A program made the translations under genes and the position numbers. From positions 1 to 6,013 of the forward strand of contig JAYUQP010000007.1 in NCBI GenBank assembly GCA_043757265.1: DNA of 6,013 nt. Direction: 5' to 3'. Source of the stretch: JANPLN01 sp043757265 (GTDB taxonomy: Bacteria > Bdellovibrionota > Bdellovibrionia > Bdellovibrionales > JAGQZY01). Numbering within the stretch: the first letter of the stretch is position 1; each line of letters opens with the position of its first letter. The notes beneath the pieces were generated by a model. It had not been told where the DNA came from. It made no database searches and was given only the letters and a program-made list of their open reading frames with translations. Positions 1-5,012 of the stretch are shown here, in pieces.

Positions 1-624
1 GAAACTCTCGAATTTAGAAATTACATCTTTCACATCTTCTGGTAAAATTTTATTTTGCACAAAATCTGCGATTTGCGAATTGCCAAATCGCACCGCTGCA
101 TCCGGAAAAACCTTCTTTAAATTATTCTGATCCTGTGAATTCATTTCATCAAAACGCATTCCGGAACGCAATGCCCAGATAAGCAGCTGAGTATCTTTTT
201 GCGACATACCATTCGCTTTGTATGCAGACACGATTGTCTTCAACCAATGCGGCAATTCAGCCTTACTTGGACTGAAAAAAACCTCATACGAAGGCGATGA
301 ACGGCCGGGATCTAAACAGAAAGATTCAAATTCAAATTCATACGAGTGCCCGTCCGCAATTTGAATTGTTTTATTCTTCTGAATTTGGCCTTCAAGCGAT
401 TTCTGATAAGCAACAAGTGTATCCCGAAAGCCAGTCATTTCTCTAGACTCGTAGTTTTTTGCTTGTGTAACAGCATCCCTTAAACTTTGAAAGGGCGGCG
501 CCTCGGTTACTATTCGATGCTTTAACTTTTGTAATGGAAAATCGCGATTAGCAAGAGTCGAACACCCAAAGGACGCAAACAAAATAAATCCGGACAATAT
601 GGCTCGTATCAAGTTCGTTTCCAC
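1..624 (-). CDS. Putative lipoprotein of unknown function (3' end beyond window)
   Basis: The minus-strand frame is open from a GTG at 624-622 to the window edge, giving 208 codons without a stop; the gene is incomplete. The N-terminus is a lipoprotein-type signal: Arg7, a hydrophobic stretch at residues 8-19 and Cys21 in the sequence FASFGCST. The lipobox is relaxed (Phe at -2). The predicted mature protein would be anchored in the outer or inner membrane. A domain at about residues 95-170 has FCLDPGR (Cys103), then LPHWL and QLLIWALRSG. It resembles an uncharacterised extracytoplasmic domain I associate with Bdellovibrio-type proteins, but this is recall only. GAGG lies 6 nt before the GTG. 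An in-frame TTG at 612 is the alternative start. The gene overlaps the 3' end of the upstream fic gene by 16 bp, so the two are probably co-transcribed. Function is unknown. Confidence 0.72.
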   Translation of the reverse strand, partial: METNLIRAILSGFILFASFGCSTLANRDFPLQKLKHRIVTEAPPFQSLRDAVTQAKNYESREMTGFRDTLVAYQKSLEGQIQKNKTIQIADGHSYEFEFESFCLDPGRSSPSYEVFFSPSKAELPHWLKTIVSAYKANGMSQKDTQLLIWALRSGMRFDEMNSQDQNNLKKVFPDAAVRFGNSQIADFVQNKILPEDVKDVISKFESF

Positions 625-1649
625 TTAGCGCCTCGACCTCGGCCAACGAGAAGTAATTTCTTATCTTTTTTGAGATCATTTAATACTTTTTTAATCATCT
701 GAGAGCTCACGGTTGGAACTTGAAGCTGAATATCACGAAGGGAAAATGCTCCTTGCTGGCTCAAAATAGTTTTTTCAATAACTTCCCCTTTGCCTGAGCT
801 AACAGAATCCGTGATTTCAACTTTTTGGGCTAATTCTTTATACGCTAAACGAAGTGTGGAAAGGAAAAAATTAATCCACGGAATTGGATCGTGCTTCTTC
901 TCATGCCAATGCTGAGAAGATTTTTTTAAAGCCTCGTAATAGTCTACTTTATTTTCCTCAATGATTCTTTCCAAGCTAACGTATTTCCCAACATGAATGT
1001 CCTGATGATAAAGCAACAAAAGGCTAAGCAAACGAGAAACCCTTCCATTCCCGTCCCTAAAAGGATGAACACAAAGAAAATCTAAGACAAAAAGGGCACA
1101 TATAATAAGAGACGACTGACGTGCATTTTTAGTCTCATCTTTGAAAGATAAAGATAAGTTATCCATCGCCGAAGAAGTATTTTTACTTGTCACAGGAGTA
1201 AAACGAATGCTTCGTTGTCCATCTTGATCAAATTCGATAATTTGATTATCTTTGGATTTCCATTTTCCAGCGTCTCCAGCACCCTCCTGCGCCATGTGAT
1301 GCAGGTGCTTGATGGTTTTGGAGTCCATCTCTAACTCTTGATATTTTGAATGGATCAATTCGAGAGCATGTCGGTACCCCATAATTTCTTCTTCGGAACG
1401 ATTACGAGGCCTTGCCTTGCCTAAAATGAGCGGCTCAAGTCTTTTGTGTTCAATTTCAACGCCTTCAATCCGATTGGAAGATTCCACACTTTGAATCATA
1501 GCCAAATTCTTTAAAGCCTTTAAAGCCTCTGGTTTGCGTTGTTCCCAAAGCTGTTGCTTACCTTTTGCTTCCATGCATTCGCCCAACAACCAAGATGTCC
1601 CTAGTGGAAGCGAAATCAATTTTAGAAAGATAGGGTCAAGTGAATTCAT
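609..1649 (-). CDS. Fic family protein (probable AMP-transferase), class II with N-terminal autoinhibitory motif
   Basis: This 346-residue protein has the complete Fic active-site motif HPFRDGNGRVSR at residues 195-206: catalytic His195, the Asp199 metal ligand and the GNGR anion hole. Fic enzymes usually transfer AMP from ATP to a hydroxyl side chain of a target protein, or remove it. An inhibitory-helix motif SNRIEG (residues 58-63, Glu62) matches [S/T]xxxE[G/N] and lies N-terminal to the Fic core, which defines class II: Glu62 should hold ATP in a non-productive pose until released. The beta-hairpin flap that positions the target is near residues 128-152 (GKWKS ... RFTP). Residues ~285-346 form a probable winged helix ending in a basic tail (GRGRGAKWKRT), as in many chromosomal Fic proteins. 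Target and physiological role cannot be read from the sequence. No good Shine-Dalgarno lies near the ATG (a GAGG is 20 nt upstream), but an in-frame stop six codons upstream leaves little choice of start. Confidence 0.95.
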   Translation of the reverse strand: MNSLDPIFLKLISLPLGTSWLLGECMEAKGKQQLWEQRKPEALKALKNLAMIQSVESSNRIEGVEIEHKRLEPLILGKARPRNRSEEEIMGYRHALELIHSKYQELEMDSKTIKHLHHMAQEGAGDAGKWKSKDNQIIEFDQDGQRSIRFTPVTSKNTSSAMDNLSLSFKDETKNARQSSLIICALFVLDFLCVHPFRDGNGRVSRLLSLLLLYHQDIHVGKYVSLERIIEENKVDYYEALKKSSQHWHEKKHDPIPWINFFLSTLRLAYKELAQKVEITDSVSSGKGEVIEKTILSQQGAFSLRDIQLQVPTVSSQMIKKVLNDLKKDKKLLLVGRGRGAKWKRT

Positions 1650-1683
1650 TAGCTTATTATTAGCCTATTCCTCAAAATTAGCC
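1648..1683. repeat. Three ATTAGC(C) direct repeats over the fic leader
   Basis: ATTAGC occurs at 1648-1653, and ATTAGCC at 1659-1665 and 1677-1683, between the candidate promoter and the fic start codon; the first copy overlaps the start. Spacings are 11 and 18 bp. They could be binding sites for a regulator, perhaps the C-terminal winged helix of Fic itself, or chance repetition in AT-rich sequence. Confidence 0.4.
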
Positions 1684-1691
1684 AATTAAAA

Positions 1692-1721
1692 ATACTTGAG
1701 ATATCCCAAATTATTGGTCAA
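1692..1721 (-). promoter_or_regulatory. Candidate sigma70 promoter for the fic-lipoprotein operon
   Basis: On the minus strand a near-consensus -35 TTGACC (1721-1716) is followed after 18 bp by AAGTAT (1697-1692), a poor -10. The pair is 43 bp upstream of the fic start. The -35 is good and the -10 weak, so the assignment is tentative. Confidence 0.4.
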
Positions 1722-1895
1722 CACGCCGTCGGAACATGAAAAAGACCTCGGCAATTCTTAGCCCACTGAAAATTTCCAATTGATGCTTTGATGACTTCAA
1801 TCCCATTTGAATCTCAAAAATCATAAAGGCGTACTATTAATGGCTTGGCAAAACTCTTTTAAAACTTTCGCCTGCTCACCACCTAAATGCAATAA
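1722..1895. other. Intergenic region between divergent fic and winged-helix genes
   Basis: No gene is supported here. A weak plus-strand promoter for the winged-helix gene may be TTGAAT (1807-1812) with TACTAT (1832-1837), but the 19-bp spacer is long. No repeat, terminator or RNA fold stands out. Confidence 0.4.
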
Positions 1896-1904
1896 GAGCG
1901 AGGG
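1896..1904 (+). promoter_or_regulatory. Ribosome binding site pointing to the ATA codon at 1911
   Basis: GAGCGAGGG is purine-rich and 6 nt from ATA. Its optimal spacing is the main reason to place the original start at 1911. Confidence 0.5.
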
Positions 1905-1910
1905 TTAAAA

Positions 1911-2237
1911 ATATCGGAGCAGTCCAACAGCACAGCGGAAAAGGTTTTACTCCACATCTTTCACTATGGCGAGTCCCGTGCTTCGGCGATTGCCCAAGAC
2001 TTTGAAATGTCTCTCAATCCTATAATCCAACAACTAAATCGGTTTGAAGATGCCGGAGTTCTAGTCTCAAAAACCACTGGGCGATCGCGCATCTATATGT
2101 TCAACCCGAAATCGCCATTGACCAAGCCGGTCAAAGAACTCATTGAGATCGCGTACGAGGCCATCGCTCTTCGAGATCGTCAGATCTTGTTTAAAACTCG
2201 GCGGCGTCCTCGCCGTAAAGGCAAGCCTACTCTATGA
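1911..2237 (+). CDS. Winged helix-turn-helix regulator, ArsR-like; non-standard ATA start or start-loss pseudogene
   Basis: The frame is open from 1896 to TGA at 2235-2237. Read from 1911 it encodes 108 residues with a small winged helix: a first helix AEKVLLHIFHYGES, helix-turn-helix ASAIAQDFEMSLNPIIQQLN, the turn ...RFEDAGVLV and a wing SKTTGRSRIYMFNP. The tail RRRPRRKGKP is basic. The only in-frame ATG (2007) falls inside the recognition helix and would remove half the fold, so it cannot be the native start. No ATG, GTG or TTG lies between the upstream stop and that point. A purine-rich GAGCGAGGG (1896-1904) ends exactly 6 nt before an ATA at 1911. The simplest reading is an ancestral ATG mutated to ATA. 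The stop overlaps the next start as ATGA. Such wHTH proteins are often paired with a nucleotidyltransferase-like partner (recall) and may regulate the pair. This copy is probably poorly translated or dead. Confidence 0.68.
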   Translation: MSEQSNSTAEKVLLHIFHYGESRASAIAQDFEMSLNPIIQQLNRFEDAGVLVSKTTGRSRIYMFNPKSPLTKPVKELIEIAYEAIALRDRQILFKTRRRPRRKGKPTL

Positions 2238-2334
2238 AAGAACCAAAATGGCGCCACTGCACCGAAGAGCAAGTATGGCAGTATACTCCCCGACCGATTG
2301 CATACGGGATCGATTGGCCCAAAACGAGTCTTAA
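2234..2334 (+). pseudogene. Remnant of a nucleotidyltransferase-like partner gene, internally deleted and frameshifted
   Basis: An ATG at 2234, overlapping the stop of the winged-helix gene (ATGA), starts MKEPKWRHCTEEQVWQY. I recognise this as the N-terminus of a protein commonly encoded directly after this wHTH type. The family should continue with a core containing a Gly-Gly and an Asp-x-Asp, like nucleotidyltransferases, but none of that is present. Immediately after, in another frame, 2281-2334 reads VYSPTDCIRDRLAQNES and a stop. The SPTDCIRDRLA piece matches the conserved C-terminal region of the same family. The two ends are joined out of frame with the catalytic middle missing, so the gene is dead. 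In the ATG frame translation continues to TGA at 2408-2410 with unrelated residues. The junction is near GTATGGCAGTATAC (2273-2286), where repeated GTAT could have supplied microhomology. The family match is from memory. Confidence 0.62.
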
Positions 2335-2392
2335 ACTCACTATCGTCAACGATCCTGACTTGAAATACGGGTGTTCTCGTCACACCGCCTCT

Positions 2393-2818
2393 CTAGTGAC
2401 CGAGGAGTGAAACGCTAATTACGTTACAAATGACTCGAAAATCTTTATCTCTGGACCACAACTCTGCTCGAATGCTCCTGGCAGCAAGACCTATTAAGGT
2501 GTCGTGAGCCAGGGTTGCAAGTTCGATCTTAGAGCGAACTTTACCAAAATGGGTCCGAATAATATCCGCCGATTCAATCCAGTCCTCTGTCATTGGCGGT
2601 GCGCTCAAAATGGAATCTGCGGGCATCAGTAGATTCATCTGACTATCCAATTTTGAGCCTGGAGCAATTCCTCTTCTCAATTCATGCAAAGTCACAGGAC
2701 TGACTGTAGGGGCTCTTCCCTCTAAGGTCCTAAGCCAAACCTCAGCACCAATATTTCCACGCAAAAAATCGACAATGACACTTGTATCAATGAGGATTCT
2801 TGACGAAACCACTTTCAC
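2393..2818 (-). CDS. PIN-domain ribonuclease toxin (VapC-like)
   Basis: This 141-residue protein has the four acidic positions of a PIN-domain Mg2+-dependent RNase: Asp11 in LIDTSVIVDFL, Glu46 in TLHELRRG, Asp106 in LAHDTLIGLAAR and Asp124 in WSRDKDF. Length and motif spacing are typical of VapC toxins, which cleave tRNA or rRNA and arrest growth when the antitoxin is degraded. All catalytic positions are present, so it looks intact. Its ATG overlaps the antitoxin stop by 4 bp (2815-2818), implying translational coupling in one transcript. The 3' end runs convergently into the tail of the decayed partner gene, so the cassette abuts a deletion scar. Target RNA is unknown. VapC-like is a fold-level assignment; the exact subfamily is not resolved. 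Confidence 0.88.
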   Translation of the reverse strand: MKVVSSRILIDTSVIVDFLRGNIGAEVWLRTLEGRAPTVSPVTLHELRRGIAPGSKLDSQMNLLMPADSILSAPPMTEDWIESADIIRTHFGKVRSKIELATLAHDTLIGLAARSIRAELWSRDKDFRVICNVISVSLLGH

Positions 2819-3048
2819 ACTTTGTCCAGATCCATAGTGCCGTTATTAACAGCACTCCGGAGATGCTCAATCCAACGATCAAAGTCCCTACGCGCAAGTT
2901 TTTCTTCAACCAATTTTTCAATAATTGCCTGATTGGAGTTGCCCGGATAAAGCTTCCTCAAAGTTGAGAGTTCCGGTTTTGAAAGTCTCGCTGAAACGAC
3001 CTCAGTAGGGGCACTTTCTTTTTTCTGTTTTTTAGCTGTAATCTTCAT
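2815..3048 (-). CDS. Antitoxin of the PIN toxin, probably ribbon-helix-helix
   Basis: This 77-residue protein lies directly upstream of the PIN toxin and overlaps it by 4 bp, the usual antitoxin-first order. A lysine-rich start is followed by a possible ribbon-helix-helix: strand EVVSARLS (residues 16-23), helix KPELSTLRKLY, turn PGNS, helix NQAIIEKLVEEKLA. The remaining residues, with RDFDRWIEHLRSAV and an acidic end MDLDKV, would be the flexible segment that wraps the toxin. Such antitoxins neutralise the nuclease and repress their own promoter. Two TGTATACA palindromes at the promoter fit dimeric RHH binding. No Shine-Dalgarno precedes the ATG, and the -10 box is only 6 nt away, so the mRNA is probably leaderless. 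The RHH call rests on pattern, not on an alignment. Confidence 0.78.
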   Translation of the reverse strand: MKITAKKQKKESAPTEVVSARLSKPELSTLRKLYPGNSNQAIIEKLVEEKLARRDFDRWIEHLRSAVNNGTMDLDKV

Positions 3049-3076
3049 GTATACATTTTAGCATAGTTTGTATACA
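3048..3076. promoter_or_regulatory. Operator: two TGTATACA palindromes
   Basis: Perfect 8-bp palindromes TGTATACA lie at 3048-3055 and 3069-3076, 21 bp apart (two helical turns, same DNA face). One sits in the -35/-10 spacer. The other spans the end of the -10 and the transcription and translation start. This is a typical layout for cooperative autorepression by an antitoxin-toxin complex. Confidence 0.7.
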
Positions 3077-3084
3077 AAAGACAA
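3055..3084 (-). promoter_or_regulatory. Promoter of the toxin-antitoxin operon, leaderless type
   Basis: On the minus strand, -35 TTGTCT (3084-3079), an 18-bp spacer and -10 TAAAAT (3060-3055) are followed after 6 nt by the antitoxin ATG at 3048. Initiation about 7 nt past the -10 would fall at or beside the A of the ATG. Confidence 0.6.
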
Positions 3085-3097
3085 GTCTTTCCCGTCC

Positions 3098-3112
3098 ACC
3101 GCCGAAGGCGGT
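3098..3112. repeat. Short GC-rich hairpin upstream of the toxin-antitoxin promoter
   Basis: ACCGCCGAAGGCGGT folds into a 6-bp stem with a GAA (or TTC) triloop. No T-run follows on either strand, so it is not a convincing intrinsic terminator. Confidence 0.5.
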
Positions 3113-3380
3113 TCAGTCCAAAGGAATGATATTGAGCACGCCGCCGATCATCCTAGGGAAGCATTCCTAACTAACCCCGCGGAATGGGCGCCGAGACTAA
3201 TTTTCTAAATCCGGAACATACTTTTTTTGCGAGGTCGAAAGCTTGCCTTGGTCGGGGGCTTTCTCACAATAGTACGCTTAACTAAGATGCACTGTCAGCG
3301 CAGTGACGGTTCATTTCAATCATGCCGCACATAAAGTTCAAAAAGCTCTGCATGCAAATTGCATTTGTCATTAAACAACT
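3113..3380. other. Intergenic region upstream of the TSP3 lipoprotein gene
   Basis: No convincing gene is present. An unsupported plus frame ends at TAA 3206-3208. Small inverted repeats are GAAAGC/GCTTTC (3237-3242, 3258-3263), CACTG/CAGTG (3290-3294, 3301-3305) and the 13-bp palindrome at 3352-3364. No clear sigma70 promoter could be placed for the gene at 3381. Confidence 0.4.
3352..3364. promoter_or_regulatory. 13-bp palindrome ATGCAAATTGCAT, candidate operator
   Basis: ATGCAA and TTGCAT flank a central A and end 16 bp before the ATG at 3381. Its 9-bp core GCAAATTGC recurs inverted at 4776-4784, upstream of another transcribed region. Position and symmetry fit a regulator site, but no regulator is identified. 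Confidence 0.4.
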
Positions 3381-3761
3381 ATGGGGGTTCCTGTGAGGTT
3401 CTTTGGATATTTGCTTTTGGTTGTTATTCTGAGTTTTCAGCCTGCGTGTTCCGAGGTGGAGTTCGGTCCCGCTGAAAATATTGGCGCGCTGAAAGCCGGC
3501 GGCAATATCAGTCTGGACACCGATGAAGATGGTATTACCGACGGTACTGACTCCGATGATGATAATGACGGCATTCCTGATCGTCAGGACAGCGATGATG
3601 ACGGCGATGGCATCAATGATGAAGATGACGAAGATGGTTCCTCTTCCGATGACGGATCTTCAGACGACGATAGTGCCAGCGACGACGGTTCTAGCGATGA
3701 CGTCTCTGATGATGACGATGCCTCATCTGACGACGATTCGTCAGATGACTCAGCCGCTTAA
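3381..3761 (+). CDS. Acidic putative lipoprotein with thrombospondin type 3 (calcium-binding) repeats
   Basis: This 126-residue exported protein begins with a signal sequence (Arg6, hydrophobic residues 7-19) and a candidate lipidated Cys23 in FQPACSE. The lipobox is non-canonical (Gln-Pro-Ala before Cys), so lipidation is inferred. Residues 46-86 carry three TSP3-like units, DTDEDGITDGTD, SDDDNDGIPDRQD and SDDDGDGINDEDDEDG, whose regular Asp/Asn ligands bind Ca2+ in this fold. Residues 87-126 are almost only Ser and Asp with some Gly and Ala. The protein probably forms a Ca2+-rigidified, highly negative stalk or surface layer component. A GTG at 3393, preceded by GGGGG with 5-nt spacing, may be a better start than the ATG at 3381; it would shorten the protein by four residues. 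Function beyond Ca2+ binding is unknown. Confidence 0.85.
   Translation: MGVPVRFFGYLLLVVILSFQPACSEVEFGPAENIGALKAGGNISLDTDEDGITDGTDSDDDNDGIPDRQDSDDDGDGINDEDDEDGSSSDDGSSDDDSASDDGSSDDVSDDDDASSDDDSSDDSAA
3640..3758 (+). repeat. Low-complexity Ser/Asp-coding tract
   Basis: The 3' third of the lipoprotein gene is an imperfect array of TCT/TCA/AGC and GAC/GAT codons encoding SSDD/SDDD-type units. The array is irregular at DNA level, with mixed synonymous codons, which suggests selection on composition more than recent slippage, but length could vary between strains. Confidence 0.6.
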
Positions 3762-3778
3762 TCAGACTTTAGGCCAGT

Positions 3779-3792
3779 CGGCTACATAGCCG
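3779..3792. repeat. Short inverted repeat between the lipoprotein and membrane-protein genes
   Basis: CGGCTACATAGCCG is a perfect 6-bp inverted repeat with a 2-nt centre in the 56-bp gap. No T-run follows, so it does not clearly terminate transcription; the two genes could be read on one mRNA. Confidence 0.35.
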
Positions 3793-3817
3793 GCGGCCAT
3801 CGTCCGAAAAGTCCATT

Positions 3818-4627
3818 ATGGCGACTTTGCGTTTCGTTTGGAACTCCAGCCTTTTCATAAAGAGACTGCTCAGCGCGCTGGTGATTTGTACCTTAAGCAT
3901 CCTTATTGCCGACATCATTTTCAACCACTACAAGGTGACTGACATTGGTGCCATCCGCAGATTCTTCAACATCACCCGTGAAGACGGAATTGCGAACTTC
4001 TACTCCAGTCTTTTATTAGTAGCGAATGGCGTCACCCTGTTGTTGCTTTACTGGTTCAACAAGGTGGCGCAGGTGCCAAAAGCCGTAAGCTCTGGCTGGC
4101 TTTTGTTAGCCCTGTTTTTTATGTTTATGGGTTTTGATGACGCTACAAAATTTCACGAGCGTGTGGGCACGGCCGCCAAAACCATATTTTCGAGTGATAG
4201 CCAGGAGGGTGCAGCTAGCACCGACTCCGCTGCCCCTGAACGGACAGAGGATCAATCGGTTTTCGATAAATTCGAGGGTTATCCATGGCAGATTGTGTTC
4301 GGTCCGTTTTTTGCGGCGATGGGGTGTTTCATTTTATTTTTCCTGTGGCGCCAGCTCGCCCATAAGCAGTCCAGATTTCCTTTTGTTTCAGCTCTCGCGT
4401 TCTATGTAGTGGCTGTGGGGTTTGATTATATTGAAGGTTTTGGCACCGAGCCTTACGAAGGTTTAGCAGCCTACTTAAATTTACAGGCGAGCCAAGTAGT
4501 CCACTTAGCAAAGGCCGTTGAAGAAACCTTCGAAAACTTTGGGCATACTTTTTTCTTAGTGTGTTTTTTGAGTCATCTTTTCGATAGACTCAAAGCCGCC
4601 AAAGTCATCGAACTCCGGCCGGAATAA
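3818..4627 (+). CDS. Six-TM inner-membrane protein with conserved-looking acidic/His motifs, function unknown
   Basis: This 269-residue protein has membrane segments at about residues 18-35, 62-80, 90-107, 157-177, 188-204 and 241-257. A Ser/Ala/Glu-rich loop lies at 115-155. Polar residues in or beside the membrane are striking: EDGIANFY (55-62) before TM2, FDDATKFHE (106-114) at the end of TM3, GFDYIEGF (201-208) at the end of TM5, and EETFENFGH (235-243) entering TM6. The DD..KFHE and EE..EN.GH pair recalls a widespread uncharacterised membrane family with DE...HE and EE..E..G motifs (recall), and could form a metal or proton site. No catalytic family can be named. It follows the TSP3 lipoprotein by 56 bp in the same direction. 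The Shine-Dalgarno is weak (GAAAAG near 3806). The start is chosen because the next Met (residue 102) would cut out two membrane segments. Confidence 0.85.
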   Translation: MATLRFVWNSSLFIKRLLSALVICTLSILIADIIFNHYKVTDIGAIRRFFNITREDGIANFYSSLLLVANGVTLLLLYWFNKVAQVPKAVSSGWLLLALFFMFMGFDDATKFHERVGTAAKTIFSSDSQEGAASTDSAAPERTEDQSVFDKFEGYPWQIVFGPFFAAMGCFILFFLWRQLAHKQSRFPFVSALAFYVVAVGFDYIEGFGTEPYEGLAAYLNLQASQVVHLAKAVEETFENFGHTFFLVCFLSHLFDRLKAAKVIELRPE

Positions 4628-4850
4628 AACAGCTAGTTCTTCATAATACTCCAGCGACCGGACGCCAGGATGTAGAGCCGGACAAACCGCGACGGGATCC
4701 TCTCCGCGGTCCTGCGCGTTCCCATGCCCCAAATTTAAGGATCCGAAATCCGGTCAAGATTGCAATTTAGTGCTCGCAATTTGCATCCCGCTGGTGGTCC
4801 AGCTTTGCACTGTATTGCAAATTGTCGGTTGGGCGTCGGGATAAGGAATC
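4628..4850. other. Non-coding region after the membrane-protein gene
   Basis: No gene is supported. ACCGCG (4686-4691) and CGCGGT (4705-4710) form an inverted repeat without a T-run. From 4762 onward the region holds GCAATTT repeats and a nested hairpin, listed separately. Confidence 0.4.
4762..4824. repeat. Nested inverted repeats, possible structured RNA or cruciform
   Basis: CAATTTGC (4777-4784) pairs with GCAAATTG (4817-4824) as an 8-bp outer stem enclosing a perfect hairpin GCTGG-TGGT-CCAGC (4790-4803). An extra GCAATTT direct repeat lies at 4762-4768, 14 bp before the one in the stem. It could be a folded leader RNA, a protein-binding array or a mobile-element end. No known riboswitch class is recognised. 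Confidence 0.4.
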
Positions 4851-4851
4851 A

Positions 4852-4874
4852 CCCCTTCCTCTTTTGGAAAGGGG
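4852..4874 (+). promoter_or_regulatory. Hairpin covering the Shine-Dalgarno of the small ORF at 4881
   Basis: CCCCTTCC (4852-4859) pairs with GGAAAGGGG (4866-4874) with one bulged A and a TCTTTT loop. The 3' arm is the only Shine-Dalgarno-like sequence for the ATG at 4881 (6-nt spacing), so the fold would mask the ribosome site. It could instead be one palindromic end of an IS200/IS605-derived element. Confidence 0.42.
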
Positions 4875-4880
4875 CTTCAT

Positions 4881-5012
4881 ATGCTCAAATACTTCACCAA
4901 GTATGAGAGTTTATCGGTGGCACGCATGAAAACCTTTAGGCAGCTTTTGGGAATTAACTTATGCCTACTCAAAATATTGCTGGTTTTCGTGAAGTTGACT
5001 TTGTTGCTCTAG
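4881..5012 (+). CDS. Possible 43-residue small membrane peptide
   Basis: An ATG with a good Shine-Dalgarno (AAGGGG, 6 nt) opens 43 codons ending in TAG. The N-terminal half is polar and basic (MLKYFTKYESL, then ARMKTFRQ). The C-terminal half is a hydrophobic, Leu-rich helix with two Lys (INLCLLKILLVFVKLTLLL), long enough for one membrane pass. This shape fits small inner-membrane peptides, including some toxin-type ones, but no family is recognised. The Shine-Dalgarno lies in a hairpin, suggesting translational control. It may also be chance coding in a mobile-element remnant, since IS-like end structures follow directly. An overlapping +1-shifted frame from ATG 4961 (MPTQNIAGF..., stop TAG 5021) is the competing reading. 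Confidence 0.35.
   Translation: MLKYFTKYESLSVARMKTFRQLLGINLCLLKILLVFVKLTLLL

Noticed and set aside
2007..2237. Winged-helix gene starting at the first ATG (76 residues)
   Set aside because: That start cuts the helix-turn-helix in the middle, and the same frame upstream clearly encodes the missing half.
2180..2383. 67-codon minus-strand frame
   Set aside because: It is antisense to the winged-helix tail and the deletion scar, with no recognisable motif; the sense strand explains the region better.
3098..3112. Intrinsic terminator
   Set aside because: The stem is good, but no T-run follows on either strand.
3062..3208. Plus-strand frame ending ...FLTNPAEWAPRLIF, possibly a gene remnant
   Set aside because: It has protein-like composition, but its 5' part overlaps the toxin-antitoxin promoter and hairpin, it has no ribosome site and I recognise no family. 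Not supported.
3523..3789. 88-codon plus-strand frame rich in Met/Thr
   Set aside because: It is the shifted reading of GAT/GAC repeats in the TSP3 lipoprotein gene; the composition (MMT, MMK runs) is an artefact of those codons.
4134..4511. Overlapping frames on both strands inside the six-TM gene
   Set aside because: Their translations lack coherent domains, whereas the main frame has clean membrane segments; they are shadows.
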